Shown in pieces: positions 26,853 to 35,285 of a stretch of DNA of 64,000 nt. Below the pieces are notes generated by a model, which saw only the letters and a program-made list of their open reading frames with translations, did no database searches and was not told where the DNA came from. Position 1 is the stretch's first letter. Each line of letters opens with the position of its first letter. Origin of the DNA: Streptomyces sp. HNM0574 (GTDB lineage: Bacteria; Actinomycetota; Actinomycetes; Streptomycetales; Streptomycetaceae); the NCBI RefSeq assembly GCF_012726235.1, contig NZ_JAASAH010000006.1, positions 1-64,000 of the forward strand, read 5' to 3'. A program made the position numbers and the translations under genes.

Positions 26853-26908
26853 CCCCGCACGCCCGTGCCGCCGGGAGCCGACACTCCCGGCGGCACGGGC
26901 GTGCGGGG
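26853..26908 (+). terminator. perfect 24-bp hairpin between DegT2 and UbiA genes
   Basis: Arms 26853-26876 and 26885-26908 are perfectly complementary over 24 bases around an 8-base loop GCCGACAC. It begins 25 bases after the DegT2 stop, inside the 139-base gap. It could end part of the transcripts, protect mRNA ends between two parts of the operon, or act as an attenuator. No T-run follows, as is common in Streptomyces. Confidence 0.7.
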
Positions 26909-26966
26909 CGGCCGCGAGGGGACCGGCCGGACCGGCCACCGAAGAAGAAGGAACGAGGAAGGAACG

Positions 26967-27944
26967 ATGACCCAGAGCATCGCCGCCGAGACCGGCGCAC
27001 CGCGCCCGGCGGACCGGCCCGAGAGCACCCTCCGCAGCTACACGCGGCTGGGCAAACTCGACGTCTACGACTACTACTTGAGCACCGCGGTGGTCCTCTC
27101 CGCCGTGCTGCTGCCGCTGTCCGGACTCTCCGCGCGGACCGCCGCCGTCGTCGTGGTGTTCCTGCTCGGCCAGGTCTTCGTGATCATGGCCATGGTGGCC
27201 CTCGACGACATCACCGGCTACCGCGACGGCAGCGACATCGCCAACTACGGCCCCGACGACCCGTTGCGCAACAAGCTCCGCAAGCCCCTCGTCGCCGGCA
27301 CCCTCACCGAGGCGCAGGCGGTGCGCTTCGCCTGGCTCTGCGCCGCGGCCGGTGCCGTGCTGTGGACCGCGGCCGCCGGCATCGCCCCGCACCGTCCGAC
27401 CTGGGCCCTGGTGCTGCTCGGTGCGCTGTTCGTGGTCTCGCTCCAGTACTCCTACGGCCTGAAGATCAGCTACCACGGCTTCCAGGAGGCCTTCCTCGTC
27501 TGGCTCGGCGCCGTCCTGGTCATCGGCCAGTACGGGCTGCTGGCGGGGGAGTTCTCCGGGTTCGTGATGGTGCAGGGCGTCCTCTTCGGCTTCGGGCCGC
27601 TGATGTTCGGGGTGTACTCCAACACCAACGACGTCGAGGGCGACCGTGCCGTCGGACGTCCCACCGTGGCCGCGCTGGTCACCGAGCGCGGCAACGCGGT
27701 GTTCATCGGGGTGCTGTCCGCCGCCGAGTTCCTGCTCAGCGTCGTCGCCGCGGCCGCCGGCATCGCGCCCTGGTGGTTCGCGCTGGTCATGCTGCCCGCG
27801 GCGGCGCTCCGCGCGCACCAGTACGTCACCGGCTTCCGCAAGGGCAACATCATGGTGGCCCGCCGCACCGGCTTCGCCGTGCACCGCCTGAGCGTGCTGC
27901 TGCTCGTCGTGGCCAACCTCCTCGCCGGGGCGGGCGCCGCGTGA
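26967..27944 (+). CDS. UbiA-family prenyltransferase
   Basis: A 325-residue integral membrane protein with about nine hydrophobic helices. The two Asp-rich motifs that bind Mg and prenyl diphosphate are DDITGYRDGSD (about residue 73) and NTNDVEGDRAVGRPT (about residue 216). The layout is MenA-like, but no menaquinone genes are nearby. UbiA enzymes attach a prenyl chain to an aromatic or other acceptor, and some act as terpene cyclases. ATG at 26967 with a GAGGAAGGAACG ribosome site. Its stop overlaps the GTG of the FAD enzyme, implying a joint task. Confidence 0.9.
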   Translation: MTQSIAAETGAPRPADRPESTLRSYTRLGKLDVYDYYLSTAVVLSAVLLPLSGLSARTAAVVVVFLLGQVFVIMAMVALDDITGYRDGSDIANYGPDDPLRNKLRKPLVAGTLTEAQAVRFAWLCAAAGAVLWTAAAGIAPHRPTWALVLLGALFVVSLQYSYGLKISYHGFQEAFLVWLGAVLVIGQYGLLAGEFSGFVMVQGVLFGFGPLMFGVYSNTNDVEGDRAVGRPTVAALVTERGNAVFIGVLSAAEFLLSVVAAAAGIAPWWFALVMLPAAALRAHQYVTGFRKGNIMVARRTGFAVHRLSVLLLVVANLLAGAGAA

Positions 27945-29326
27945 GCGCCACGAGCGGCCCCGACCTCGACGTCGCCGTGGTCGGCGCCGGGATGGCCGGG
28001 CTGACCGCCGCGCACGAACTGCGCCGCGCCGGGCTGTCGGTGCGGGTCTTCGAGGAACACCAGCAGGTCGGCGGCCGGATGCGCAGCTTCCGCCGGGACG
28101 GCTGGACCGTCGACCAGGGCGCCGAACAGGTCCCCGGACGCGGCTACCGCGCCACCCGCGAACTCCTCACCCGCCTCGGCGTGCCCGGGACGGACGTGCC
28201 GCCCGTCGGCGCCGGCGTCGCCGTGTGGCGCGGGGGACGCGCCCGGCACGGCGTCGGGGACCCCGGCGCGCTGCTCGCCGACGGCGCCGGACTCGGCCCG
28301 CGCGCCCGTGTCGACCTGGCCGGCCTGCTCGCCCAAGTGGCCCTGCGCCGCGCCGAGTTCGACGGCGACCGGCCGGAGAGCACCCCGGTCGGCGCCGCCA
28401 CCGTGCGCGAACTCGCCGCCCGCTGCCACCGCGACGTCCACGACTACCTGCTCCAGCCGCTCGCCGGCTGCTGCTTCGGCTGGGACACCGCCCGCTCCGC
28501 CGCGGCCCCGATGCTCTCCCTGCTCGCCGAGGTCGGCCCGCCCTCCGGATGGCGCACCTACCGCACCGGCATGGACCTGCTCGCCCGCCGCCTCGCCGGC
28601 ACCGTCGACGTCGAGCCGGGCCGCGCCGTCCGCGAGGTCGTCGACGAGGGCGGCCGCGCCCGCCTGCGGTTCGACGAAGGGGAGGTCACCGCCCGCGCCG
28701 CCGTCCTCGCCGTCCCCGCGCCGACGGCCCTGGCCGTCCGCCCCGAAGTCCCGCCGGAGGAACGGGAGTTCCTCGCCGCCTGCACCTTCACCCCGGCGCT
28801 GAAGGTGAGCTGCCTGCTCGACCGCCCGCTCGCGCCCGCCGCGCGGCGCCCGGTGTACCTGCTGCTCACCCCGGCCGCCGAGGAGTCCGTCCTCTCCGCC
28901 GTCATCGTCGACCACGCCAAGCACCCGGGCCGCGCCCCGGCCGGCAAGGGCCTGCTGACCCTGATGGCCGCGCCGGGAACCGTGCCCGAACTGCTGGACG
29001 CGCCCGAGGAGGAGACGGCGAAGCTGCTGACGGACGCCGCGGAACGGTACGTCCCGGGGCTGGCCGAGGCCACCGGGCAGCGCTTCGTGCACGCCTTCCG
29101 GCACGCCCTGCCCGAGGCCACCCCCGCCGCGCTGCACCTGCGGTCCCGCTTCGGGGCCCGGCGGGCCCGCGCCGTGGACTACGCGGGGGACTGGACCACG
29201 CTGCGCCCCGCCAGTGAGGGCGCCGTCCGCTCGGGCGCGCTGGCCGCCTCCCGCGTCCTGAGCAGGCTCGGCCCGGCGCCCGCCACCCGGAACCCGCTGC
29301 GAGAGGTGCACCGTGAAACCGCATGA
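27941..29326 (+). CDS. FAD-dependent amine oxidase/protoporphyrinogen-oxidase-like enzyme
   Basis: A 461-residue flavoprotein. The dinucleotide motif VAVVGAGMAGLTAAHEL begins near residue 10, followed by FEEHQQVGGRMRSF with the GGR motif of the amine oxidase/PPOX/phytoene desaturase superfamily. The C-terminal FAD contact is AVDYAGDWTT. It could dehydrogenate or isomerise the prenylated product or an amine. GTG start coupled to UbiA (GTGA), and its 3' end overlaps the ligase by 14 bases. Confidence 0.85.
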   Translation: MSATSGPDLDVAVVGAGMAGLTAAHELRRAGLSVRVFEEHQQVGGRMRSFRRDGWTVDQGAEQVPGRGYRATRELLTRLGVPGTDVPPVGAGVAVWRGGRARHGVGDPGALLADGAGLGPRARVDLAGLLAQVALRRAEFDGDRPESTPVGAATVRELAARCHRDVHDYLLQPLAGCCFGWDTARSAAAPMLSLLAEVGPPSGWRTYRTGMDLLARRLAGTVDVEPGRAVREVVDEGGRARLRFDEGEVTARAAVLAVPAPTALAVRPEVPPEEREFLAACTFTPALKVSCLLDRPLAPAARRPVYLLLTPAAEESVLSAVIVDHAKHPGRAPAGKGLLTLMAAPGTVPELLDAPEEETAKLLTDAAERYVPGLAEATGQRFVHAFRHALPEATPAALHLRSRFGARRARAVDYAGDWTTLRPASEGAVRSGALAASRVLSRLGPAPATRNPLREVHRETA

Positions 29327-30932
29327 CATGGGAGTCCTGTTCGACGAGGCCGCGGCCCGGGGCGCCGCCACCGCGGTCCGCCTCGACCGCCCCTTCGACA
29401 TCGCCCCCGACGGGGGCACCCACTGGACGCTGCCCCGGCTGGCCGCACTCGTCGCCCGCACCGCCTCCCGGCTCGCCGCCGCCGGCGTCGGCCGCGGGGA
29501 CCGGGTCGCCGTGGCCAAGGACAACCACTGGGACTACGACCTGCTGGCCTGCGCCGCCGTACGCCTCGGCGCCGTCCCCGCGCAGCTCTCCGGACAGCTG
29601 GCCCCCGAGACCCTCGGCACCCTGCTCCGCCGCCTCGGCCCCGCGCTCCTGGTCACCACCCCCGAACTCCTCGCCCGCTGCCGCGCCGCCGACGTCGACC
29701 CGGCCGCGCTCGCCAAGAACTGCGTGACCGTCACCCACGCGCTCGGCGACACCCCCGAGGACCCCACGTCCCCGGGCGCCGTCCCGCTGCTCACCCTGGA
29801 CCCGGACACCCCGGCCCCGCACCGCGGGCGGCACGACGACGAACCGCTGGTGATCAACCACACCTCGGGCACCACCGGGGTGCCGAAGCTCGTGACGCAC
29901 TCCACGCGCACGATCATCCGCAAACTCGCCCGCTCCGAGGCCGTCCGCTACCCGCGCATCGGCGCCCGCAGGGACGACACCCTGCTCAACGCCAGCTCCT
30001 ACGCGCACGGCAGGACCTTTTGCTGGACCGGCGTGGCCGTCTCCATGGCACCCCGCGAGATCGTCCTCCTCACCGACTCCGCACCCGAGACCGCCGACCC
30101 GCTGCTGCGCGCCCACCCGCCGACCGTCGTCGAGGCCCTGCCCTCCGCGTACGTCCGGCTCCAGCCGCTGACCGAGCGGCTGGACAACCCCTTCCGCCGG
30201 GTCCGGCTCTTCATCAGCACCTACGACGCGGTGCACCCGCCCACGCTGCGCGGCTATCTGACGGCCAGCCGGCACCGCAGCCCGCTGTGGATGCAGGGCT
30301 GGGGACAGACCGAGACCGGGCCGCTCACGTTCCGCTTCCACACCCGCGGCTCCGTCACCGGCGATTCCGCGCCCGGAACCGCCAGGGACCTCGGCCGCCC
30401 GATCCCCGTCCGGACCCGGCTCCGCGCCGTCGACCCCGACACCCTGGAACCCGTGCCGCGCGGCCGGGCCGGACTGCTCCAGGCCAGGACCGGCGCGCTC
30501 GGCCTCGGCTACATCGGCGAGCCCGAACGCTGGGCACGCAAGGAGCAGGACGGCTGGTGGACCACCGGCGACATCGGCATCCTCCGCCGGGACGGCAGCG
30601 TCCGGCTGCTCGACCGCGAGGTCGACAGCACGCCCCGGCTCAGCTGCCTGGAGACCGAGGACCTGCTGGAGGACCGGCTGCCGGAGGCGCTGGAGTGCGT
30701 CGTCCTCGGCCGCCCCGGCACGGACCCGCTCCCCGTGGTCGTCACCGCGGACGGCCGGCTCGACGGGGACAGCTGGCGCGGGGCCGTCGCGGGCCTGCCG
30801 CGGCTGGCCGAACCCGTCGTGCTCACCTGGCGGGACGTCCCCCGCACCGGCACCGGCAAGGTCCGCCGCACCGCCCTCCTGCACCAGCTCACCGGCAACG
30901 GCAGCACCTGCGGCACCGGCCTGTGGACCTGA
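29313..30932 (+). CDS. class I adenylate-forming enzyme 1 (acyl/aryl-CoA ligase-like)
   Basis: A 539-residue AMP-dependent ligase that activates a carboxylic acid. Core motifs: INHTSGTTGVPKLV (A3), QGWGQTETGPLT (A5), TGDIG (A7) and RTGTGKVRR with the catalytic Lys516 (A10). No carrier protein or condensation domain is fused, so the product is probably a CoA ester or an amide made with a separate partner. GTG start at 29313 with GAGAGG upstream, inside the end of the FAD enzyme gene. Confidence 0.88.
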   Translation: MKPHDMGVLFDEAAARGAATAVRLDRPFDIAPDGGTHWTLPRLAALVARTASRLAAAGVGRGDRVAVAKDNHWDYDLLACAAVRLGAVPAQLSGQLAPETLGTLLRRLGPALLVTTPELLARCRAADVDPAALAKNCVTVTHALGDTPEDPTSPGAVPLLTLDPDTPAPHRGRHDDEPLVINHTSGTTGVPKLVTHSTRTIIRKLARSEAVRYPRIGARRDDTLLNASSYAHGRTFCWTGVAVSMAPREIVLLTDSAPETADPLLRAHPPTVVEALPSAYVRLQPLTERLDNPFRRVRLFISTYDAVHPPTLRGYLTASRHRSPLWMQGWGQTETGPLTFRFHTRGSVTGDSAPGTARDLGRPIPVRTRLRAVDPDTLEPVPRGRAGLLQARTGALGLGYIGEPERWARKEQDGWWTTGDIGILRRDGSVRLLDREVDSTPRLSCLETEDLLEDRLPEALECVVLGRPGTDPLPVVVTADGRLDGDSWRGAVAGLPRLAEPVVLTWRDVPRTGTGKVRRTALLHQLTGNGSTCGTGLWT

Positions 30933-31008
30933 ACCCCGGCCCCCGGCCCCGTACTTGAGCCTGCCCCTGCACACCCCCTGCACCCCCGCCCCGACGAGAG
31001 GAACCCCC

Positions 31009-31839
31009 GTGAACCAGCCGACGGCCACCACCGACCGCCCGGCCACCGGCTACGCCTTCGACAACGCCACCGACCACAGCCACGACCAGCACCGCTGCCT
31101 GGCCGCCGCCTACGACCCGGTGACCCTGCCGCGGCTGGCGGCCACCGGACTGCGCTCCGGCTGGGACTGTCTGGAGGTCGGCGCGGGCGGCGGCAGCGTC
31201 GCCCAGTGGCTCGCGCGCCGCGTCGCCCCGCACGGCACCGTCCTGGCCACCGACGTGGACCCCCGGCACATCGCCTCCGCGCCCGGCCTGACCGTACGGG
31301 CCCACGACCTGGAGCGGGACCCGCTGCCGGAGAACGCCTTCGACCTGGTCGTCGCCCGGCTGGTGCTCCAGCACCTGCCCGGACGCCGCGCCGTGCTCGC
31401 CAAGCTGGTGCGCGCGCTCCGGCCCGGGGGCGTGCTCCAGATCGACGAGTTCGACACCTCCTACGAACCGCCCCTGCTCGCCCCCGACGAGGAGTCCGCC
31501 GAGCTGTACAGCGCCTTCCTCCGCGCCAAGTCCGACGCGCTGCGCGCCGCCGGAGGCGACCCGCAGTGGGGCCGCCGCGTCCCGTCCGCGCTGCGCGAGG
31601 CCGGACTCGTCGGCATCGACACCCAGCCGTACGTCGAGGTGCGGCACGCGGGCTCGGCCAGCCTCCAGCTCCAGCTGCACCACACCCACCACCTCCGCGA
31701 CCGGCTGGTCGCCCAGGGCATGACCCCGGCCCAACTGGAGCGCGTGCGCGAGCTGATGACGGACCCGTCCTTCCGCGCGGCGTCCAGCATCCTGTACTCC
31801 ACCCAGGGCCGCCGCCCCGAGGGGCGCGACCCCCGGTGA
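31009..31839 (+). CDS. class I SAM-dependent methyltransferase
   Basis: A 276-residue methyltransferase. The SAM-binding glycine motif CLEVGAGGGSVAQWLARR is near residue 55, then VLATDVDPRHIA (acidic residue for ribose) and LVVARLVLQHLPG. It probably methylates an O, N or C of the cluster product; the acceptor cannot be told. GTG start at 31009, 6 bases after GAGAGGA. The frame extends 18 codons upstream, but without family similarity. Its stop overlaps the CaiB start in GTGA. Confidence 0.87.
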   Translation: MNQPTATTDRPATGYAFDNATDHSHDQHRCLAAAYDPVTLPRLAATGLRSGWDCLEVGAGGGSVAQWLARRVAPHGTVLATDVDPRHIASAPGLTVRAHDLERDPLPENAFDLVVARLVLQHLPGRRAVLAKLVRALRPGGVLQIDEFDTSYEPPLLAPDEESAELYSAFLRAKSDALRAAGGDPQWGRRVPSALREAGLVGIDTQPYVEVRHAGSASLQLQLHHTHHLRDRLVAQGMTPAQLERVRELMTDPSFRAASSILYSTQGRRPEGRDPR

Positions 31840-33581
31840 CCGCTTCCCCGACCGCACTGCACCCCCGCACCACCCGCGACGAGGTCACCGCCCGCCTGCT
31901 CCGGCACACCGCGCACGCCCTCCGGGACGACGCGCTCACCGCCGCCGTGGACCTGGCGGCGGACCGGGCCGGACCGGTGGCCGCGCCCCTGCCCGACGAG
32001 CGGGCCGTGCAGGCCGCCTGCGGCATCGCGCACGTGCACGGCCGCGCCGCCGGCCGCCCGCTGCCCCTCGCCGTCGACTACGCCGCGACAGCGGCCGGAC
32101 TCCTCGCCGCGCAGGGCGTGTCCGCCGTCCTCCTCGCCCGGCACCGCGGACTCGGCCTCCGGCACGTACGGACCTCCGAGGCCCAGGCTGCGCTGCTCGC
32201 CACCGGCCAGTACCTCGCCGCCGCCACGGCGGCCGGGGACGGCGAGGAGGAGACGGCGGCCGGGCCCGTGCCGCGCACCGCCGGCCTGGCCGCCGCCGAC
32301 GGCACACCCGTCGAGATCGAGACCCTGGACCCGGACGCCTGGCGGGAGTTCTGGCGGCGCCTCGGCGTCGCCCCGTCCCTCGCGGGCCGTGGCTGGGGCC
32401 CGTTCCAGCGCCGCTTCGCCACCGCGGTCTGCGACCTGCCGGACGCCCTGCGGCAGGCGGCCCGGGAGACCACGCTCGCCGCACTCCGGGACGCGGCCGC
32501 CGCCACCGGCGTGAGCCTGCTGCCCCTGACCGGCGACCCGGCCCCCGCCGGCCTCCCGTCCCCCTGGGACCTGACCCGGGAGCCCGGCCCGGCCACCGGC
32601 CACGGGCCGGGCCCCGGACTCCCGCACGGCGCGCTCCCGTTGGCGGGCGTCCGCGTCGTCGAGGCCACGCGCCGGGTCCAGGGGCCGCTGGCCGGGCACG
32701 TGCTGCGGCTGCTGGGCGCCGAGGTGATCCGCGTCGAGCCGCCCGGCGGCGACCCGATGCGCGGGCTGCCCCCGCTCGCCGGGGACTGCTCGGCCCGCTT
32801 CCTGGCGCTCAACGCGGGCAAGTCCGTGACCGAGGCCGACATCACCACCCCGGCCGGACGCTGCGCCGTGCACGAACTCGTCGCCGGCGCCGACGCGTTC
32901 GTGCACAACTGGGCACCGGGCCGCGCCGAACGCCTCGGGCTCGACGCACCGGCCCTGTGGCGCACCCGCCCCGGCCTGGTCCACGCGGCGGCCTCCGGCT
33001 TCGGCGACGCCTTCGCCCCCGCCGGGCCGCCGCTGGGCACCGACTACCTCGCGCAGGTGCACAGCGGACTCGCCGCCGCGCTGCGGCCCGCGGGCGAGCC
33101 CCCCGCACCCTCGCTGATGACCCTCACCGACGTCCTCGGCGGACTGCTCTGCGCCCAGGGCGTGCTGACCGGACTGCTGGTCAGCACGCGCACCGGGCGC
33201 GGCGCCCGGGTCGACTCCTCGCTGCTCTCCGCCGCGTCCCTCGTCCCGCGCCCCGCCTCCCGCACCCGCTGGACACCCCTGGACGTCCCGCTCCGCACCG
33301 CCGACGGCTGGCTCCAGCTCCCCGCCGAGGCCGCCGCCTCCCCGGAGCACCTCACCCGGGCCGCCCAACTCCCCGCCGACAGCCCGGCGATGACCGCCGA
33401 ACGGTTCACGGAGCGTCCCACCCGCGCCTGGGTGTCCCTGCTCGGCGAGGCCGGGGTGACCGCGACCCCCGTACGCACCGACCTCGCCGCGCTGCCCGGC
33501 GACCCGGCCTTCCGCCACGCCGTCGACCCCGCCGGGCCGGGAACGCCCGCCCGGCCCCGCCGCCCCTGGGAGTTCGCGTGA
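31836..33581 (+). CDS. CaiB/BaiF-family CoA-transferase with partial duplicated N-terminal domain
   Basis: A 581-residue protein. Residues about 267 to the end form a CaiB-type domain: PLAGVRVVEATRRVQGPLAG, LLGAEVIRVEPPGGDPMRG, and Asp403 in GTDYLAQVHSGL at the place of the catalytic Asp. Residues 1-240 look like a decayed second CaiB copy (AAGLLAAQGVSAVLLARHRG followed by an S-x-x-EAQAALLATGQYLA helix). Such enzymes move CoA between acids or isomerise CoA esters. Coupled on both sides by GTGA overlaps, between methyltransferase and second ligase. Confidence 0.85.
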   Translation: MTASPTALHPRTTRDEVTARLLRHTAHALRDDALTAAVDLAADRAGPVAAPLPDERAVQAACGIAHVHGRAAGRPLPLAVDYAATAAGLLAAQGVSAVLLARHRGLGLRHVRTSEAQAALLATGQYLAAATAAGDGEEETAAGPVPRTAGLAAADGTPVEIETLDPDAWREFWRRLGVAPSLAGRGWGPFQRRFATAVCDLPDALRQAARETTLAALRDAAAATGVSLLPLTGDPAPAGLPSPWDLTREPGPATGHGPGPGLPHGALPLAGVRVVEATRRVQGPLAGHVLRLLGAEVIRVEPPGGDPMRGLPPLAGDCSARFLALNAGKSVTEADITTPAGRCAVHELVAGADAFVHNWAPGRAERLGLDAPALWRTRPGLVHAAASGFGDAFAPAGPPLGTDYLAQVHSGLAAALRPAGEPPAPSLMTLTDVLGGLLCAQGVLTGLLVSTRTGRGARVDSSLLSAASLVPRPASRTRWTPLDVPLRTADGWLQLPAEAAASPEHLTRAAQLPADSPAMTAERFTERPTRAWVSLLGEAGVTATPVRTDLAALPGDPAFRHAVDPAGPGTPARPRRPWEFA

Positions 33582-35230
33582 CCGCGCCCTGGACCTCCCG
33601 CGCCGGAGTCCCCTTCCCCGACCGCGTCCCCCGCGCGGACCGCCTGGCCTGGGCGGAGCACGCCCCGGACCAGGACCTGTACGCCCTCTTCACCGCACAC
33701 GTACGCGCCCACCCGCACCGCCAGGCCCTCGTCGAGGCCGGCCCCGGAACCGGCACCGTCCTGGACTACGCCGCCCTCGACCGCGAAGTACGCCGCGTCG
33801 CGGGCCTGTTCGCCGAGGCGGGCATCGGCCCCGGCGACGTCGTCGCCCTCCGGATGCCCAACGGCGCGGACGCCGTCGCCGCCGAACTCGCCGTCTACGC
33901 CGTCGGCGCCGTCGCCCTGCCCTACCCGCCGGGCGGCGGCAGCCGGGACACCCTCGCCCTGCTCGGCGGGGCCCGGGCCCGCGCCGCCGTCCTCGCCGAC
34001 CCGGCCGACGCCGCGCTCCGCGACCGGCTGCCGTACCTGGAGACGGTCTTCACCCCGCACACCGGCGTCCCGGGCACCACCTGGCTCGGCGGCAGCCCGC
34101 GGCACCCGCACCCGGGCACCCCCAGCGGCGTCGACCCCGAGTCCCCGGCCCGCATCCTGGTCTCCTCGGGCTCCGAGGCCGAGCCGAAGATGGTCGCCTA
34201 CACGCACCGCGCGATGGGCGGCGGCCGCGCCGCCTACCTGCGTGCCCTCGACCCCGGCAGCACCGAACGGCGGCACCTCCTGCTGGTGTCGCTGGCCTCC
34301 TCGTTCGGCTCTGCCGGCATCCTCACCCTGGCCGCGCTCGGCGGCACCCTGCTCGTCCAGCCGCACTTCTCCGCGCCGGACGCGCTGACGCTCCTCACCC
34401 GGCACCGCCCCACCCACGTCCTCGGGGTGCCCACCATGCTGCGTCGTCTCGCCGAGCAACCGGCCGCCCCCGACGAGGACCTGGCGTCCCTGCGCTCCCT
34501 GGTCTCCAGCGGCGCGGCCCTGCCGGAGGGCACCGCCGCGCTGTGCCGGGACCGCTTCGGCCGCCCGGTGGTCACCGTCTACGGCTCCTCCGACGGCGTC
34601 AACTGCCACACCGTGCACGGCAGCGAGCCCGCGGGCTGCACCGGCGTCCCCGACCCGTCGGTCGTCGGTATCCGCGTCACCGGCCCGGACGGACGGCCGC
34701 TGCCCCCGGGCCGGTCCGGCGAGATCCAGGCCAAGGGCCCGATGACACCGCTCTGTTACGTCGCCGCACCCGGACTCGACGCCCGCTACCGCACCGCCGA
34801 CGGCTGGGTCCGCACCGGCGACCTGGGACGGCTGGACGAGCGGGGACGGCTCTTCGTCCTCGGCCGGCTGCGGAACGTCGTCGTACGCGGCGGCCTCAAC
34901 ATCTCCCCGGCCGAGGTCGAGCACGAGCTGGGCACCCACCCGGAGATCGCCGAGGCCGTCTGCGTACCGGTGCCCGACCCGGAGCTCGGCGAACGGCTCT
35001 GCGCCTGCGTCCGGCAGGCCCCCGGAACCGGCCCGCTCTCCCTCCCCGACCTCACCGGCTACCTCACCGGCCGGCGCGGCCTGGAGAAGCGGAAGCTCCC
35101 CGAATTCCTGCTCCGGGTACCGCAGATGCCCCTCGGCCCCACCGGCAAGATCTGCCGCCGCACCCTCACCGAACAGGCCACGGACGAGCTGCGCGCGGGG
35201 GCGTACGCGTCGGGCGCGGGGGTGGGGTGA
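33578..35230 (+). CDS. class I adenylate-forming enzyme 2, atypical core motif
   Basis: A 550-residue AMP-forming ligase. The A3 loop reads VSSGSEAEPKMVAYTHR rather than the usual SGTTGxPK; A5 is VTVYGSSDGVN; the A7/A8 region TGDLGRLDERGRLFVLGR and A10 GPTGKICRR with Lys524 are normal, so activity is still likely. It resembles aryl/acyl acid ligases. GTG start overlaps the CaiB stop. With ligase 1 and CaiB it gives the cluster two acid-activating steps. Last gene of the rightward operon. Confidence 0.87.
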   Translation: MTAPWTSRAGVPFPDRVPRADRLAWAEHAPDQDLYALFTAHVRAHPHRQALVEAGPGTGTVLDYAALDREVRRVAGLFAEAGIGPGDVVALRMPNGADAVAAELAVYAVGAVALPYPPGGGSRDTLALLGGARARAAVLADPADAALRDRLPYLETVFTPHTGVPGTTWLGGSPRHPHPGTPSGVDPESPARILVSSGSEAEPKMVAYTHRAMGGGRAAYLRALDPGSTERRHLLLVSLASSFGSAGILTLAALGGTLLVQPHFSAPDALTLLTRHRPTHVLGVPTMLRRLAEQPAAPDEDLASLRSLVSSGAALPEGTAALCRDRFGRPVVTVYGSSDGVNCHTVHGSEPAGCTGVPDPSVVGIRVTGPDGRPLPPGRSGEIQAKGPMTPLCYVAAPGLDARYRTADGWVRTGDLGRLDERGRLFVLGRLRNVVVRGGLNISPAEVEHELGTHPEIAEAVCVPVPDPELGERLCACVRQAPGTGPLSLPDLTGYLTGRRGLEKRKLPEFLLRVPQMPLGPTGKICRRTLTEQATDELRAGAYASGAGVG

Positions 35231-35285
35231 TAGGACGGAACGCACGGGGGAATCCCCGCCGCACCGACGAGAGAGGCCACCGCGC

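Noticed and set aside
34741..34770. Possible TTA codon in ligase 2
   Set aside because: The TTA triplet in CTCTGTTACGTC is out of frame; the codons read TGT TAC.
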